DNA of 64,000 nt from Saturnia japonica (GCA_033032175.1 CM065323.1:15996001-16060000), one strand, 5' to 3'; positions 10,769-21,386 are shown, numbered from the stretch's first letter. Notes: generated by a model not told the origin, from the sequence alone. Numbers and translations: made by a program.

Positions 10769-11817
10769 AGCTCTGTTAAGATTAGTTTTATCTTCAGTAA
10801 GCCTACTTAAATGCCAAACTCTACGAAGTCGTCTCTTTTCTAGAACAGCCTTTTTTATTTCTAGAGGATAGTTATTAATTCCACTACTGTTGCTGGTTTG
10901 AATTTCAGGAGTACTTATCTAGCATGCTTCCTGTATAAACGTCGTTATATATTTAGCTGCTTCATCTATATCTTCAGGTGTTTTAAGGGCCATTTTTAAG
11001 TTTATTGATTTCTCAATGTGCTCTCGAAATATGTTCCAGTCTGTAAGTTTATTACACAGCCTTATTGATCTTAACACCTCTATAAGGTTGGTACTAACAG
11101 TTAAGAGCACCGGGGTGTGATCTGAGGAACTGTCATAACAAGACTCAGGTTTCATATAGAACTTCGTTAGGCCTTTGGCAATGAAGAAGTCTATGAGGTC
11201 TGGCACCTTCCTGGTATTAGTTGGCCAATTGGTAGGTTCTCCTGTGGATATGGTGTTTAATCTGTTTTTGTCTACGCTCAATTTCAGCTGTTTGCCTCTG
11301 GTATTCGTTAATCTGGAACCCCAGGAAATATGTTTGGCATTCCAATCTCCGCCTACAATATAGCGGTGTCCAAGAGTGTCAAAGAAATCAGAGTACATTG
11401 ACTCAGTCATGTTGTGTTTAGGTGGGCAATACACTGCTGCCACATTGATGTCTCCTGATTTATCGTGAACAGTTATCGTGGTTGCTTGGATGTGCTCAGT
11501 TTCATAGTTAGGCATTTGATGATGTTTAATAGATTTTTTTATAACGATGGCCGATCCCGCATGGCTTGTGCCGTCTGGGTGGCTTGTAATATAGCAGTGG
11601 TAATCTGAAAACCTTACTATGGAATTACTTTTGCAATGGGCCTCAGAGATAAGGAGAATGTCTAGTTTATGTTGAGACATAAACAGTTTCACTTCTTGGT
11701 TATTAGTGGTAAGACCATTGATGTTCCAGGTTGCAACCCGTAGCGAAGTCATTTTGTCAGTTTGTCGACGAGTTTAGCTATGAGACTCATAAGAGTGCTC
11801 ATTTGTTGGAGGAGACG
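9545..11817 (-). mobile_element. Internal fragment of a Jockey-clade LINE, inside the BEL element
   Basis: It carries, on the minus strand, the last about 20 codons of an ORF1 (gag-like), which overlap the ORF2 start as ATGA near 11749-11752, then the endonuclease and most of the reverse transcriptase of ORF2. The ORF2 3' third and the 3' UTR/poly(A) are missing, and ORF1 is almost wholly missing. A normal LINE insertion is truncated at its 5' end and keeps its 3' end, so this fragment did not arrive by ordinary LINE retrotransposition. It abuts the copied segment at 11818 and BEL pol at about 9545. Confidence 0.85.
10919..11752 (-). pseudogene. Jockey-like ORF2, apurinic-type endonuclease part
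   Basis: The 277-residue frame starts with ATG at 11752 and carries an exonuclease-endonuclease-phosphatase domain: LRVATWNINGL at the N-terminus, an ISEAH motif (catalytic Glu), a GGDWNAKH motif, and SSDHTPVLL with the catalytic Asp-His pair. In LINEs this enzyme nicks the target DNA to prime reverse transcription. The frame ends at an in-frame TAG (10919-10921), after which homology continues (STPEIQ, YPLEIKKAVLEKRR) into the polymerase. The TAG is therefore a nonsense mutation rather than the natural end. The start overlaps the ORF1 stop, as is usual in Jockey elements. Confidence 0.88.
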
Positions 11818-13528
11818 AAAACATGTAAATGTATTATTGTATAGCAGCTGTCCACGCGGACGCATCGCTCACTCAAGTAGGAGAGAGACAGATGTCGAAC
11901 GGTACCGAACGCGGAGGCCGATTGTGCCTCTTTGTCGCTCGTTCCGCGCTCTTGCTTGCACTTCAAGCCTTCAATGAAACGCCTCAGAGCGAGGTAACGC
12001 CGCAGTAACGTGCGTGCAGCCGGCTCCATAGAATTATGTATAAGACGTTGTCACGTCAAAAAACAATTTGTCTATAAAAAATATGGGAATATAGGAGAAC
12101 AGAGACATCGTAAGGGCCATCAGCGTGGTAAACACTTTTACCACATTTCTCACTTATATCTAAATAGAATATAGTTGCGCTTTTTTCATGTTATTCAATT
12201 GATTTTGACAGACAACAAACAAGGATATCCAACTACTACTCGTGCACGATAAGTTGAGACCTGAGCGCGGTGACGTCATTGCCGGGTCAAAAAACAGTGA
12301 ACAAAAAAAGAACACAACTAGCTTAGTATAGTAAGAAACTAAAAAAACCTATATTAAGTAATGGCGTTGCGCGCTGTACAACGCGGGTGTCATCGGGGAA
12401 GCGGGTGGGGAGTCGCATTCCGCGCGGGTCTCAACTTATCGCACACGAGTAGTATGCACGTTTCATTATATTTATATACTCTATATGCATAAGTTCTATA
12501 AATCATCGCGCTTTTCGGGTTAAGAAACTCGTCAAAATGTGAAACGGAACTCAGAGACTGCTTTACCGACTCGCTAATTATGTTTAACTAAATCAGCGCA
12601 CTGTATGTCTCGTGCAAGGTGACCCTAAATGCGTCTATGATAAATCTATTTAAGAGGCTAATTGTAATTAACTAATTTTGTTTAGCGGTGAGTTAAATGA
12701 ATGCTGCGCAAGCCGCCCTTAGTAGTTGTGGATAAACTTGTGTGAATAAATTAAATGACATTACATAAAAGCCGTTAATATTGGCCATAAGTGCACTTTT
12801 TATATCAATCAATTTTTTGAATACCTATAGCTACCATCACCCGATTTTTATGCCTCAAGTCGCCTCCTATCCAATCTTTTGAATCGCTGGTTATGTTTAA
12901 ATTTGATTTTAAAGTAGCTTGTAAAAACGCCACTAATGAGCCAAGGCCTAAAAGAAGGAACGGGCGAACGAACCGCGCCAACCCACGATGTATTGGTAAT
13001 TTCAATCATTGAAAATGAATTTCTTTACTTTCCTTTTAGACAATCTAGACGATTTTAGATATTTTCCTTACCATCAACTGATATAATATTTCTATTTGAA
13101 TTATCAGAAATGATTTTTTAAATTTAATTGGTAAACGTTCTCGAATTCCGAAAAAGTATTTAGTAATGTCGAAACAAAAAATTATAATCAAGTGCAAAAC
13201 TCAGCAAATGTTATTTCTACAAGATTATCGTATCTAGTGAACGGTATGTCGTTGCGATGTTTATTTTCGCCGTGTAACCGATGGGTCATTGCCTCCGCCA
13301 TTGCACTCTATTTGTAACAAGTTTATTATGAACCTCGGATCGATTGCCGCCATAACAGCACCGAATTAGATTTATGTCTTTATCCGGTACCGATTCTAGT
13401 ACTTTGTGGTTACTGGCATATTAAGTTTTTACAGTTACACAAAACCTGCGGCGCAGTCATGTGTTGATATTTTTTACTACGTTTTTTTTTAAATAGTAGC
13501 TCGGCAAAGTTACCACGTGGATATTAAA
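11818..13528. repeat. 1.71-kb segment duplicated inside the BEL element (internal copy)
   Basis: Direct-orientation copy of 7015-8727. Its right junction with BEL pol lies at 13528/13529, where BEL and the Helitron that flanks the other copy share the bases TCTA. Its left junction with the LINE shares a short AAAAC run. The flanking 4-base microhomologies and absence of terminal repeats argue against a simple transposon insertion. Confidence 0.85.
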
Positions 13529-13775
13529 TCTACTTGCTAACTGTGATAGAAGTACTGCACTGTTTAATTCTAAGTTAGGAATAGTAACAGACTTATTTAA
13601 CGGAGCCACTTTCGATTTGGAACAAATTAAATTTGTATCTACTCGCTCATCTTTATAAAAAACCCTTAGATAGAGGCAGCAGCCCAAGGCTTTTTGTGAT
13701 GCATCACAATAGCCTATCAACTCTACTGACTCAACCTGTGACTCTACATTTTTTATCCATATTGACCTAGCTGTT
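13529..13775 (-). pseudogene. BEL pol, start of the RNase H-like region
   Basis: After a one-base frame change near 13775-13790, within or next to an A-run, the minus strand reads IVTARSIWIKN, then VELIGYCDASQKALGCCLYL, and IPNLELNSAVLLSQLASR. This is the BEL/Pao segment following the polymerase, with the conserved CDAS motif. The homology stops at 13529, where the copied 1.7-kb segment starts; what follows in frame is not BEL-like. Confidence 0.8.
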
Positions 13776-16700
13776 ACAATGGTCCCATTTTTTGCAAGTC
13801 ATTAATAAATTTCTTCCAATATTCACATTGCTTTGAAGGCAATGGAGAGTCCCAAGTCAATTTACAGGACCATAGCTCCTGCATAAAAAGCTTAGCTTTC
13901 ACAACAACTGGAGCAATAATACCTAGTGGGTCAAATATCTTCCCTATAAAGCTCAATACTATTCTCCCAGTGTAAGTTTTATCTTGTTTTTCCTTAGGTG
14001 CAGTAAAAGATAACATGTCTGTAAGTACATTGTACTTAAGACCTAAAGTTTTAATTACATTATCTTTATTCATATCTATCTGATCAAAAAATTTCTGATT
14101 AGGAGCTATGTCATCCAGAACTTTATCAATATTAGAACACCATTTGTGCAATTTAAAACTTCCTAAATTCATTAATTCTATAAGCTGTATTTTCAGGTTA
14201 TAAATCTGTTCCAGATTATCAGCACCAGCAATAACATCATCGACATAAGTATTTTCTATTATAACCTGGGCAGCAAGTGGATATTTATCTTTATATCTAT
14301 GTGCCAGTTCTAGAAGACACCTAGTGCTTAAGTAGTTAGAAGCCTTCAAACCATAAGTAACAGTTTGTAACTGTAAACAAGAAATGGGTTTGCTTGGGTC
14401 ATCACGCCATAAGATGTTAATTAAACCTTTTTGACTAGAATTCAAATAGACTTGACGAAACATTTTCTCAATATCAGCCAGTAGTGTAAAGCGATAGGTT
14501 CTAAATAAAATGAGTATGTCAAACAACTCCTTTTGTACTACCGGACCGTTTAACATCATATCATTGAGAGATTTTCTATTTTTTCTTTTCATGCTGCCAT
14601 TAAATACAACTCTTAATTTTGTTGTCTTACTATTTTCATTCATGACTCCATGATGCTCCAAAAAACAAACAGGATCATTATTAACATCATAGCTGCTAAT
14701 ATCTACTACTTTTGCATGACCTAAGGACAAGTATTCATCTATGAATCTTTTATATTTCAAGTAATAATTTGAATTTGTTTTGAATCTTAGTTCTAAAGCA
14801 AAAAATCTCTGAAGAGCAATAGAAAATGAGTCCCCAAGATGCAACTCATTTATAGAAACCTTTAAGGGCATGTCAACATAAAATCTATTTTTAATTAATT
14901 GAACAGAATTTTTAAAATAATTTTCTGCCTGTTCAAACTCAGATTTAGTTTGAACGCTTACATTAGGCTCTTCAGGAATTTTATCTGCAAGCCAAAACTG
15001 CTTCATTGTTTCATTCAACTGTTGGAAGCCACTACAGCACTCAATATCTTGTACAGTATTACTCCAAATACAGCTAGATACAAGACAATTATCATTGTTC
15101 TGAGAAGATGGCATTATTGAACCACCAAATACATAGCCAAACAATGTGTTTTGTAACATTAAATTATTATCCAACTTAATATGGCCATCCAATAATATAC
15201 TGAAATAAAAATCAGCCCCCAACAATAGAGATATCTCTGAAGGAGTGTTAAAATTAAGATCAGCCAGTGGAACATTAGGAACAATTAAAGAGGAAATATT
15301 AATATAACTTTGTGGCAATTTAGCGGTTATTGAGCCCACTATATGACATTTAACATTAAACTTCACCTCATGAACACTTGATTGTAACAAGACATTTACA
15401 TAACTTGTAGTTTTGCTACCTTTATTTCCTACACCCACTATGAAGGTATTCTGAGTCATAGGTTTCAGATTTAATTTTTTAACTAATGATGACTTTATAA
15501 TGGAAGCTTGACTCCCACCGTCTAGCAACGCTTTGACATAAAATTGATCATTATACTTATCTAAAAATTTTACTTCAATAGTAGGCAGCAGAACTATTTT
15601 CTTACTCTTTATTGTATTGGAATGCAAGGATACATATTTATCATTATTGTGCACTGAACCTTCATCCTGATGTAATAGAGTATTATGCTTGTTTTTACAA
15701 ATTTTACATTTAAAATTATATTTGCATGCATTGTCATGCTGTTTCAAACATGTCTTACACAACTGCTTAGAGTTCACAAACTCAGTACGCTCTTTTATAG
15801 GTGCTAGCTTAAACTTAGGACACATAAAAATAGGATGTTGCATATTATTGCAAAACAAACATGAGGTCTGTTTCCCTGTACTTACAAAATTGCTCACCTT
15901 AAATGAAGCAGGTTTACATTTATTTGTACTTTCATAGGAAGTACTTTTCTGTGGAGAACTATCCTCTAAAGCAATTGCTCTTCGCTCTAAAAAGGCTATA
16001 AATTCTCTCATTGTAGGTAAAGTATCAGGGTCACATCTATCAAGGTGATACGCCCTGCTAGTATACATATCAAGTTTTCTACTAAGAATAGATATTAAAA
16101 GCATATCCCAACTATCGGTTGGTTGCTGTAAATTTTTCAGTGCATATAACTGTTGTTGCACTTGTGAAATAAATGCTCGTATAGCTTCTGCTGTACCCTT
16201 TTGCATTATGGGCAGATCCAAAATTACTTGAATATGATTAGAATTAAGCCTAGCCTTGTTATCAAAGCGTTTTTTCAAAAGTGTTAAAGCTTCATTATAT
16301 GATTCATTAACTAATGGTAAATTTTCAATTACAGATAATGCTTCATTAGCTAAATATTTACGTAAATAAAAAAATTTTTGAACATTAGATAAAGACTTAT
16401 TGTTATCAATAACAGCAGTAAATAAATCAATAAAGGGTTTAAATTTAGTAAAATCTTTTCCTTCAAAGGTTGAGATTTCAACATTAGGTAATTTAGATGT
16501 AGCAATGTTACTATTCTCTAAGACCTCAGATTTTAACATCAATCCTTCATTTAATTTTGACAAAACTAAAAAATACTTATTTTCTATAGCCGCTATATCT
16601 TCTGTATCTTTTGAATCCAATGCCAAAATACTTAGATTCACTTCTTCATAATCTTTTAAAGTACTCACTAATTTGTCCTTTCTCGCCTCCAGCATGGCAG

Positions 16701-16809
16701 GTCCGGCTGTCGCCAGAGCCATGGGGTCCATCACAAACGTTTCTATACGTGTTATTGTACCTTTTAAATTTCCACGTCTTAATTTAAGGCGTGCAAGTTC
16801 TTCTGCCAT
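13774..16809 (-). CDS. BEL/Pao gag-protease-reverse transcriptase polyprotein
   Basis: A 1011-residue uninterrupted frame from an ATG at 16809. Residues about 1-300 look like the BEL gag region (DUF1759-type, with KYLANEALSVIENLP). About 313-330 holds a zinc-knuckle-like CLFC...C cluster, and about 345-380 a second cysteine/histidine-rich block (CKTC...CKIC). Near 428 is the aspartic protease motif ALLDGGSQASII (Asp-Gly-Gly instead of the usual Asp-Ser/Thr-Gly). The reverse transcriptase follows, with motif A LLADIEKMFRQV near 776 and the catalytic YVDD near 855-858. The frame stops soon after the polymerase, where a one-base shift leads into the RNase H part. In the intact family these make the particle, cut the polyprotein and copy RNA into DNA in cytoplasmic particles. 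Long and open, so it decayed little. Confidence 0.9.
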   Translation of the reverse strand: MAEELARLKLRRGNLKGTITRIETFVMDPMALATAGPAMLEARKDKLVSTLKDYEEVNLSILALDSKDTEDIAAIENKYFLVLSKLNEGLMLKSEVLENSNIATSKLPNVEISTFEGKDFTKFKPFIDLFTAVIDNNKSLSNVQKFFYLRKYLANEALSVIENLPLVNESYNEALTLLKKRFDNKARLNSNHIQVILDLPIMQKGTAEAIRAFISQVQQQLYALKNLQQPTDSWDMLLISILSRKLDMYTSRAYHLDRCDPDTLPTMREFIAFLERRAIALEDSSPQKSTSYESTNKCKPASFKVSNFVSTGKQTSCLFCNNMQHPIFMCPKFKLAPIKERTEFVNSKQLCKTCLKQHDNACKYNFKCKICKNKHNTLLHQDEGSVHNNDKYVSLHSNTIKSKKIVLLPTIEVKFLDKYNDQFYVKALLDGGSQASIIKSSLVKKLNLKPMTQNTFIVGVGNKGSKTTSYVNVLLQSSVHEVKFNVKCHIVGSITAKLPQSYINISSLIVPNVPLADLNFNTPSEISLLLGADFYFSILLDGHIKLDNNLMLQNTLFGYVFGGSIMPSSQNNDNCLVSSCIWSNTVQDIECCSGFQQLNETMKQFWLADKIPEEPNVSVQTKSEFEQAENYFKNSVQLIKNRFYVDMPLKVSINELHLGDSFSIALQRFFALELRFKTNSNYYLKYKRFIDEYLSLGHAKVVDISSYDVNNDPVCFLEHHGVMNENSKTTKLRVVFNGSMKRKNRKSLNDMMLNGPVVQKELFDILILFRTYRFTLLADIEKMFRQVYLNSSQKGLINILWRDDPSKPISCLQLQTVTYGLKASNYLSTRCLLELAHRYKDKYPLAAQVIIENTYVDDVIAGADNLEQIYNLKIQLIELMNLGSFKLHKWCSNIDKVLDDIAPNQKFFDQIDMNKDNVIKTLGLKYNVLTDMLSFTAPKEKQDKTYTGRIVLSFIGKIFDPLGIIAPVVVKAKLFMQELWSCKLTWDSPLPSKQCEYWKKFINDLQKMGPL

Positions 16810-17270
16810 TTTGTAGAGTTCTCGAGCAGGTTAAGAATGGAAAATACGTGAAACACGTTTGATTATACTAGCGAAAACGTATAGTTCTATAGCCGCACAC
16901 CAATACGCCGCAAACACAATGAACACAATCTCGCGTTTATTAATATAATTTTCGTGAGCACTACACTTGAAATAATTACTTTTATTATATGTACGATCAC
17001 AGAACATAAACGGAAACGGAAATTCAATAGGACGCTTTCTAATGCCCGATGATGTTTTATCGAAATATGATGATGAATTTTTAGGTTATTCGCCACTAAT
17101 TTTCAGATGTACAGCCGCCGGATTTAAATCGTGCCCAGATCCTTCCAGACACCAATAAATTGGGAAATATAGATTCCTATTTGCAGCAAGCGTCTTCTTT
17201 GTCGAGTTCCACAATATGAAGTCGACACCAAAAAAGTAGACACTCGTCCGAACTCTTACAAAACTGATAT
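16810..17270 (-). other. BEL element 5' untranslated leader
   Basis: Between the primer-binding site and the gag start codon. Small open frames occur but show no motif. The leader is where a packaging signal and possible subgenomic control would be expected; nothing specific is visible. Confidence 0.6.
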
Positions 17271-17288
17271 TCCCGGGTTTCGGCACCA
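17271..17288 (-). promoter_or_regulatory. Primer-binding site, tRNA-Phe type
   Basis: The plus strand reads TCCCGGGTTTCGGCACCA, which is the 3' end of animal cytoplasmic tRNA-Phe including the added CCA. The minus strand can therefore pair with that tRNA over 18 bases to prime first-strand DNA synthesis. It lies 8 bases inside the 5' LTR. Identification of the tRNA is from memory of its acceptor stem (GCCGAAA) and should be confirmed. Confidence 0.85.
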
Positions 17289-17296
17289 AAATTTAC

Positions 17297-17566
17297 TGTT
17301 AAATAAAACAGTAAAGTACTTTGAACAGTGTTTATTGTCACTGAACTTATTTATACAAAAAAGGAATGATGAAGGATGCACTTGCAAATTTAACATTAAA
17401 ACCAATATATCTACAATTTAGTGTTGCCAAGTGAGTCAACCTAGTGTTGTCACTATAAAACTACACTATACTAAATGTTTCAATTTTCTCATAATATTTT
17501 ACATATAAATTGTTGTTATACATATTTTTATCTATTACTTTTTATGTTCAATTTATGTATTGAACA
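17297..17566 (-). repeat. BEL element 5' LTR
   Basis: 270 bp, TG...CA, and the promoter-bearing end for leftward transcription. Followed on the plus strand by the target duplication ATATC and then the right part of the Helitron. Confidence 0.92.
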
Positions 17567-17795
17567 ATATCTGTTACTAATATATTAAATAATATAAATG
17601 AATACTGCGAATTCTGACCCGACAAGTGCCATTGAACTTAGACCTCCCAAAATATTGACATTGTCACTTAATGAAAAGTAACAGCAAGTGATATTATAAT
17701 ATTCATTGTTTAGGTTCATACTACAAATGTCAAACAGAAAATAGTGTATGATTAAAAAGTCGCTGGTCGAATTTCGATCATTGGGCGACCGCTAG

Positions 17796-19085
17796 TTGTA
17801 TTAGATAAGCAATTGGAAAAACTGCCACGAATGTTAACAGTTTTCTCGTGTACCTCCTATCCGACAAAAGCGCGATAAGGTACCAAAACCAGGTTCCTAA
17901 CATTTTTGAGCTACGAATACCTTAACAAATCACTTTTATTTTACGCAGCCATTCATGATAACAAATGAGAAACCGTGCAAATTCATTTAAGTGTAAAAAG
18001 CTATAATTAGAAAAATTATTGTGCTATTTCAAAATATTATTTATAAGAGTGGAATTATTTCACAGCCAAAATAGTTAAACGATCCTGGTGACTTTTTCTA
18101 CTGAATCTTTTAATTTCGCGGAATCCACTTTAGGATTTGCCGATGTAGGTAATAATTTTATTGATAATTTAACTGGAACTTTACTTAATAAACGCCGAGA
18201 CGACATTACGAGAGGAATTGTGAGGTATAAATTATAGCCCATTGTAAGTAATTACTAAATAAGTTATAGTAGATACTAATTACGAACACTAACTCCTATT
18301 CCAATAAACCTAGCAAATAAATTAAATAAATCATAATATGAACATAATGCTAGCAGACAAAATGCATTAACTCTAAATGCGGCATCGGACTGCGGTGCGA
18401 TACGGCGTCGGTTATAATTATACGGGTTGCTCATCTCAGAGATGCGGGTTCGAGCTTAGACTAGACCGAGACACCTCGCCATGTCTCGACTCTGCATTCA
18501 TTAATGTCTCTTTGTTTTGTATAAAATGTGTATGTGTTTTGTATTTAAATTATTTGAGTTTATTAAAGGCGCTCTTTTTATAATTTGCCCCCATAATATA
18601 TTTCCCGTGCGTATATATTCCGTATGTAATATCTCCCGGGCTGTCAATCATACAGTTTGTACCAGAAATGTATTACAATGATTTTTGTTTTATTTGTTAC
18701 AGGTAATTTAACCAAGAGAATAAAATCAGTCAGCAAATTTTGTCTATATGGTACGTTTAAAGGCATTTGTAGTATTGACACATTTAATGTAGGAAGGTCT
18801 TTCTGTTGTTGATAAGTATTGATAGGTGATGTCTCAAAGAGCGTTCTTTGAGATGTTGCTGTAAACAACATGGATTGGAATCTTAGAATTAACTTAAGTT
18901 ATAAAAAGATGACATCTTTACGCGTCAATCTATTTGTGATAAGGCTTTTCTTAATGCTCGTCAGCTAGCCACTAGCGTTCAAAATCTGTTAACAAATGCC
19001 TAAAGGAAAAAATGAGTCTTATAGATTATAGATATATAGTTTAAAATCTGGCATGAAAGTATAAATCAAGTTCTTTGGGAATGTC
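17796..19085. other. Intergenic, nothing recognised
   Basis: AT-rich DNA. Around 18400-18475 is a GC-richer stretch with a B-box-like GGGTTCGAGCTT that could be a SINE remnant. I see no gene. Confidence 0.4.
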
Positions 19086-19086
19086 T

Positions 19087-19317
19087 TGCGACGAAGCCTT
19101 AATAGTGGTTGGTCTTATAAGGCAAAATGAAAAGAATAAGAATGCACGGAAAGCCATCCAAGCTATGGACCAATCAGATGAAATCTGCTCTGGGCGGTTC
19201 ATTGCATGAGTGCACTAGACCAACGGCCGATAGAGACGGATGGAGAAACATCGTGAGGCAAATGTCAACAGCCCCTAACGACCACTCTGAAATAACTGAG
19301 AAGATTATTATTTAATC
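19087..19317 (+). pseudogene. LINE ORF2 C-terminal remnant
   Basis: The frame reads HGKPSKLWTNQMKSALGGSL then HECTRPTADRDGWRNIVRQM before the TAA near 19315. That matches the C-terminal tail of insect endonuclease-reverse transcriptase proteins (pattern RGRPxxRWTDQIK..GGSLHECTR..ANRExW). No polymerase domain is attached, so it is a short 5'-truncated copy. Confidence 0.7.
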
Positions 19318-21386
19318 ATTATTACAGGAAATCGCATCCGCAAATTCAGGATGTATCAATTTTGTCGTCCGTCCAAGCGACGACCTTAATTACGCGGGCG
19401 ATCGCAAACGGCCAACGATGAGCCTGTATGTAGCCCGTATACGGTGTATTCATTCATGATAAATCCAGTTAAAAAAAATGGAGTCTTTTCACGATCTGAA
19501 CAATCGGGAAATATCGTAATTATGCGAGTGTTGATAAATTTAAAATACTATTAAAGGTTTCGTTTTCTTTGGCAAATATTTCTGATAGAGCCTTTAGCAG
19601 AAACATAGATAAATGAAAACTATAAATACAGAAAAGCAAAATGTGTAATCGTAATAAGAAACCATAATGTATAATACCAGGCCAGGTCGAAATGTTAAAC
19701 TACCTTCATTTGAAGCGGAAGCTTGATATATTTAACAGGTCACTCCGTTTGAAAGTCATAATGTTATATGACTTAAATGCTTAAAGTAATAATATTCAAA
19801 TAAGCGGGATCATTAAAATAATCTACCCTCATTACTGAAACATCCAATTACGTAACGTCTCGCAACTCGCTGTATCGGCGAGCTCTCGCTCCACTCAAAT
19901 GTCACTTGACATTTCGCGCTTTGACAGCTTGACGTGACGTTTGCATCTGCCATTTTGAATATCTCGTAATACATATTTTATTTATTGTATAATATTCTAA
20001 CGTTTTGAATTTCGACGTCTATGGCGTATTCGTGAAAAAGGTCAACTGTCAACCGAAGATGATGGTGAATTACAAGGCTTTATTTCTTGCTTTTTTTATG
20101 CAGTAACAATGCAAAATTACGACGAGAGATTGGCAATTTATCTATTAGCTGACCCAGAAATGCGCGAAACCAAAAGATAGTCAATGTGAGGGACTAATCA
20201 CTATGTGCTTGGGGAATTGCATTCGGGTACACATATGTATCACACCCAGCTTGTTTTCTGGATATACACAAGTTGATCCAGGAACTTGACACGGCTAAGC
20301 GTGTCATTATAGTGGATGTTACACTTGGTGTAAGATAATCCTGGTCTAGTCGGACATAATTGTCGTGTTTCATTTTTTTATAGGTACATTATGTACTATA
20401 ATACATTTACCACCATATTATTAATAATTACTTGGAATCAACAGACAAGTGGAGATGGGGTCCAATGAGGAACCTGGAGATCACAATTAAAGGATAACTT
20501 TCATTTTAGATTAAGCTTACAAAGTAATAAACTTGATAAGTTCGCTTCGACGCATAGAGTCGCCATCTTATAATAAGTTTTAGTGACATGATTATTGCAA
20601 GAACTAGCATGCAATTCAATGCGAATGTTCGTGGTGAAGTCGATACTCCTGAGGACTAAGTTGGCACACAGCACTAAGACTTCTATGTACATATACCTAT
20701 ATATATATATATATATATATATGTATAATACTTTTAAAAAATTGTTGATTAATCCAATCAAGTTTTTTTGCTAATTCTTCGCGATGGTTGGAAAGTTTTT
20801 CAAACTGGTGGTAGGGTTTTCACATGCATAAGTGCTTTCTTAGGACATAGATTGAGAAAACTATTATGTTTTAATTTTGAAGAGCACTAGGTACTCCTTT
20901 TGTGGTAGAAACAGGGGAGGCGATGATGTTTTCGCTATCAAAATTCCACATTTTCCATCATTCGTTATTAATAGTTTCACTACCATAAATCTCAATTTAA
21001 TCTAAGGTTACATACAAAACATGCAATCTCTACCAACCCTCATACTTACCTAGAATTTTATGAAACCGTTCTGTTTGATAATATCTCCGAACAGCTATAC
21101 GTGGTTATAACAGAGTTATCCACCGGAATTGATCTTAAACCGATGGGCTTTTTTATTACGTCGTCGTAAAATACACATTACAACTCATATCGGCCCGAGG
21201 CATTACGAGTACTAAGCACATTTATATTTATTTACTGCTTTTAACGATGTTTCTTCTTACACCCTTTTATGTATATAATAAATAATTATTATTATCCCAG
21301 GCTGTAAATGGTGCAATGCTGGACAAATATATTGTGCAATAATTACATGCAATGTCGCTGTGTAAGTGTTAGAATATATAGCAAGA
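19318..21386. other. Intergenic with a TA microsatellite
   Basis: No gene recognised. It contains an uninterrupted (TA)n run at about 20695-20725. Confidence 0.45.
20695..20730. repeat. (TA)n microsatellite
   Basis: About thirteen consecutive TA dinucleotides. Confidence 0.95.

Larger units (their letters stand above)
8886..17566 (-). mobile_element. BEL/Pao-type LTR retrotransposon, chimeric and defective
   Basis: Two LTRs (8886-9159 and 17297-17566) start TG and end CA and differ by two substitutions and one 4-base indel that I could see. They are flanked by the 5-bp target duplication ATATC (8881-8885 and 17567-17571), the size expected of BEL/Pao integrases. Transcription would run leftward. 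In order on the minus strand it has a primer-binding site, an untranslated leader, one gag-protease-RT frame, the start of RNase H, a foreign block (13528-9545), then the C-terminal DUF5641-like end of pol. The rest of RNase H and the whole integrase core are missing, so it cannot integrate by itself. Confidence 0.93.
8728..17795 (+). mobile_element. Helitron family X copy 1, split by the BEL insertion
   Basis: The left piece is 8728-8885 and the right piece is 17572-17795, 382 bp once the retrotransposon and one target-site copy are removed. The 5' end is A|TCTATATAC at 8727/8728. The 3' end is CTAG at 17792-17795 followed by T, preceded by a hairpin made of TGGTCGAA and TTGGGCGACC. Insertion between A and T without target duplication and these termini are the Helitron signature. 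A second copy at 23168-23539 is uninterrupted, and a third is at about 46790-47306. There is no Rep/helicase gene. Confidence 0.8.
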
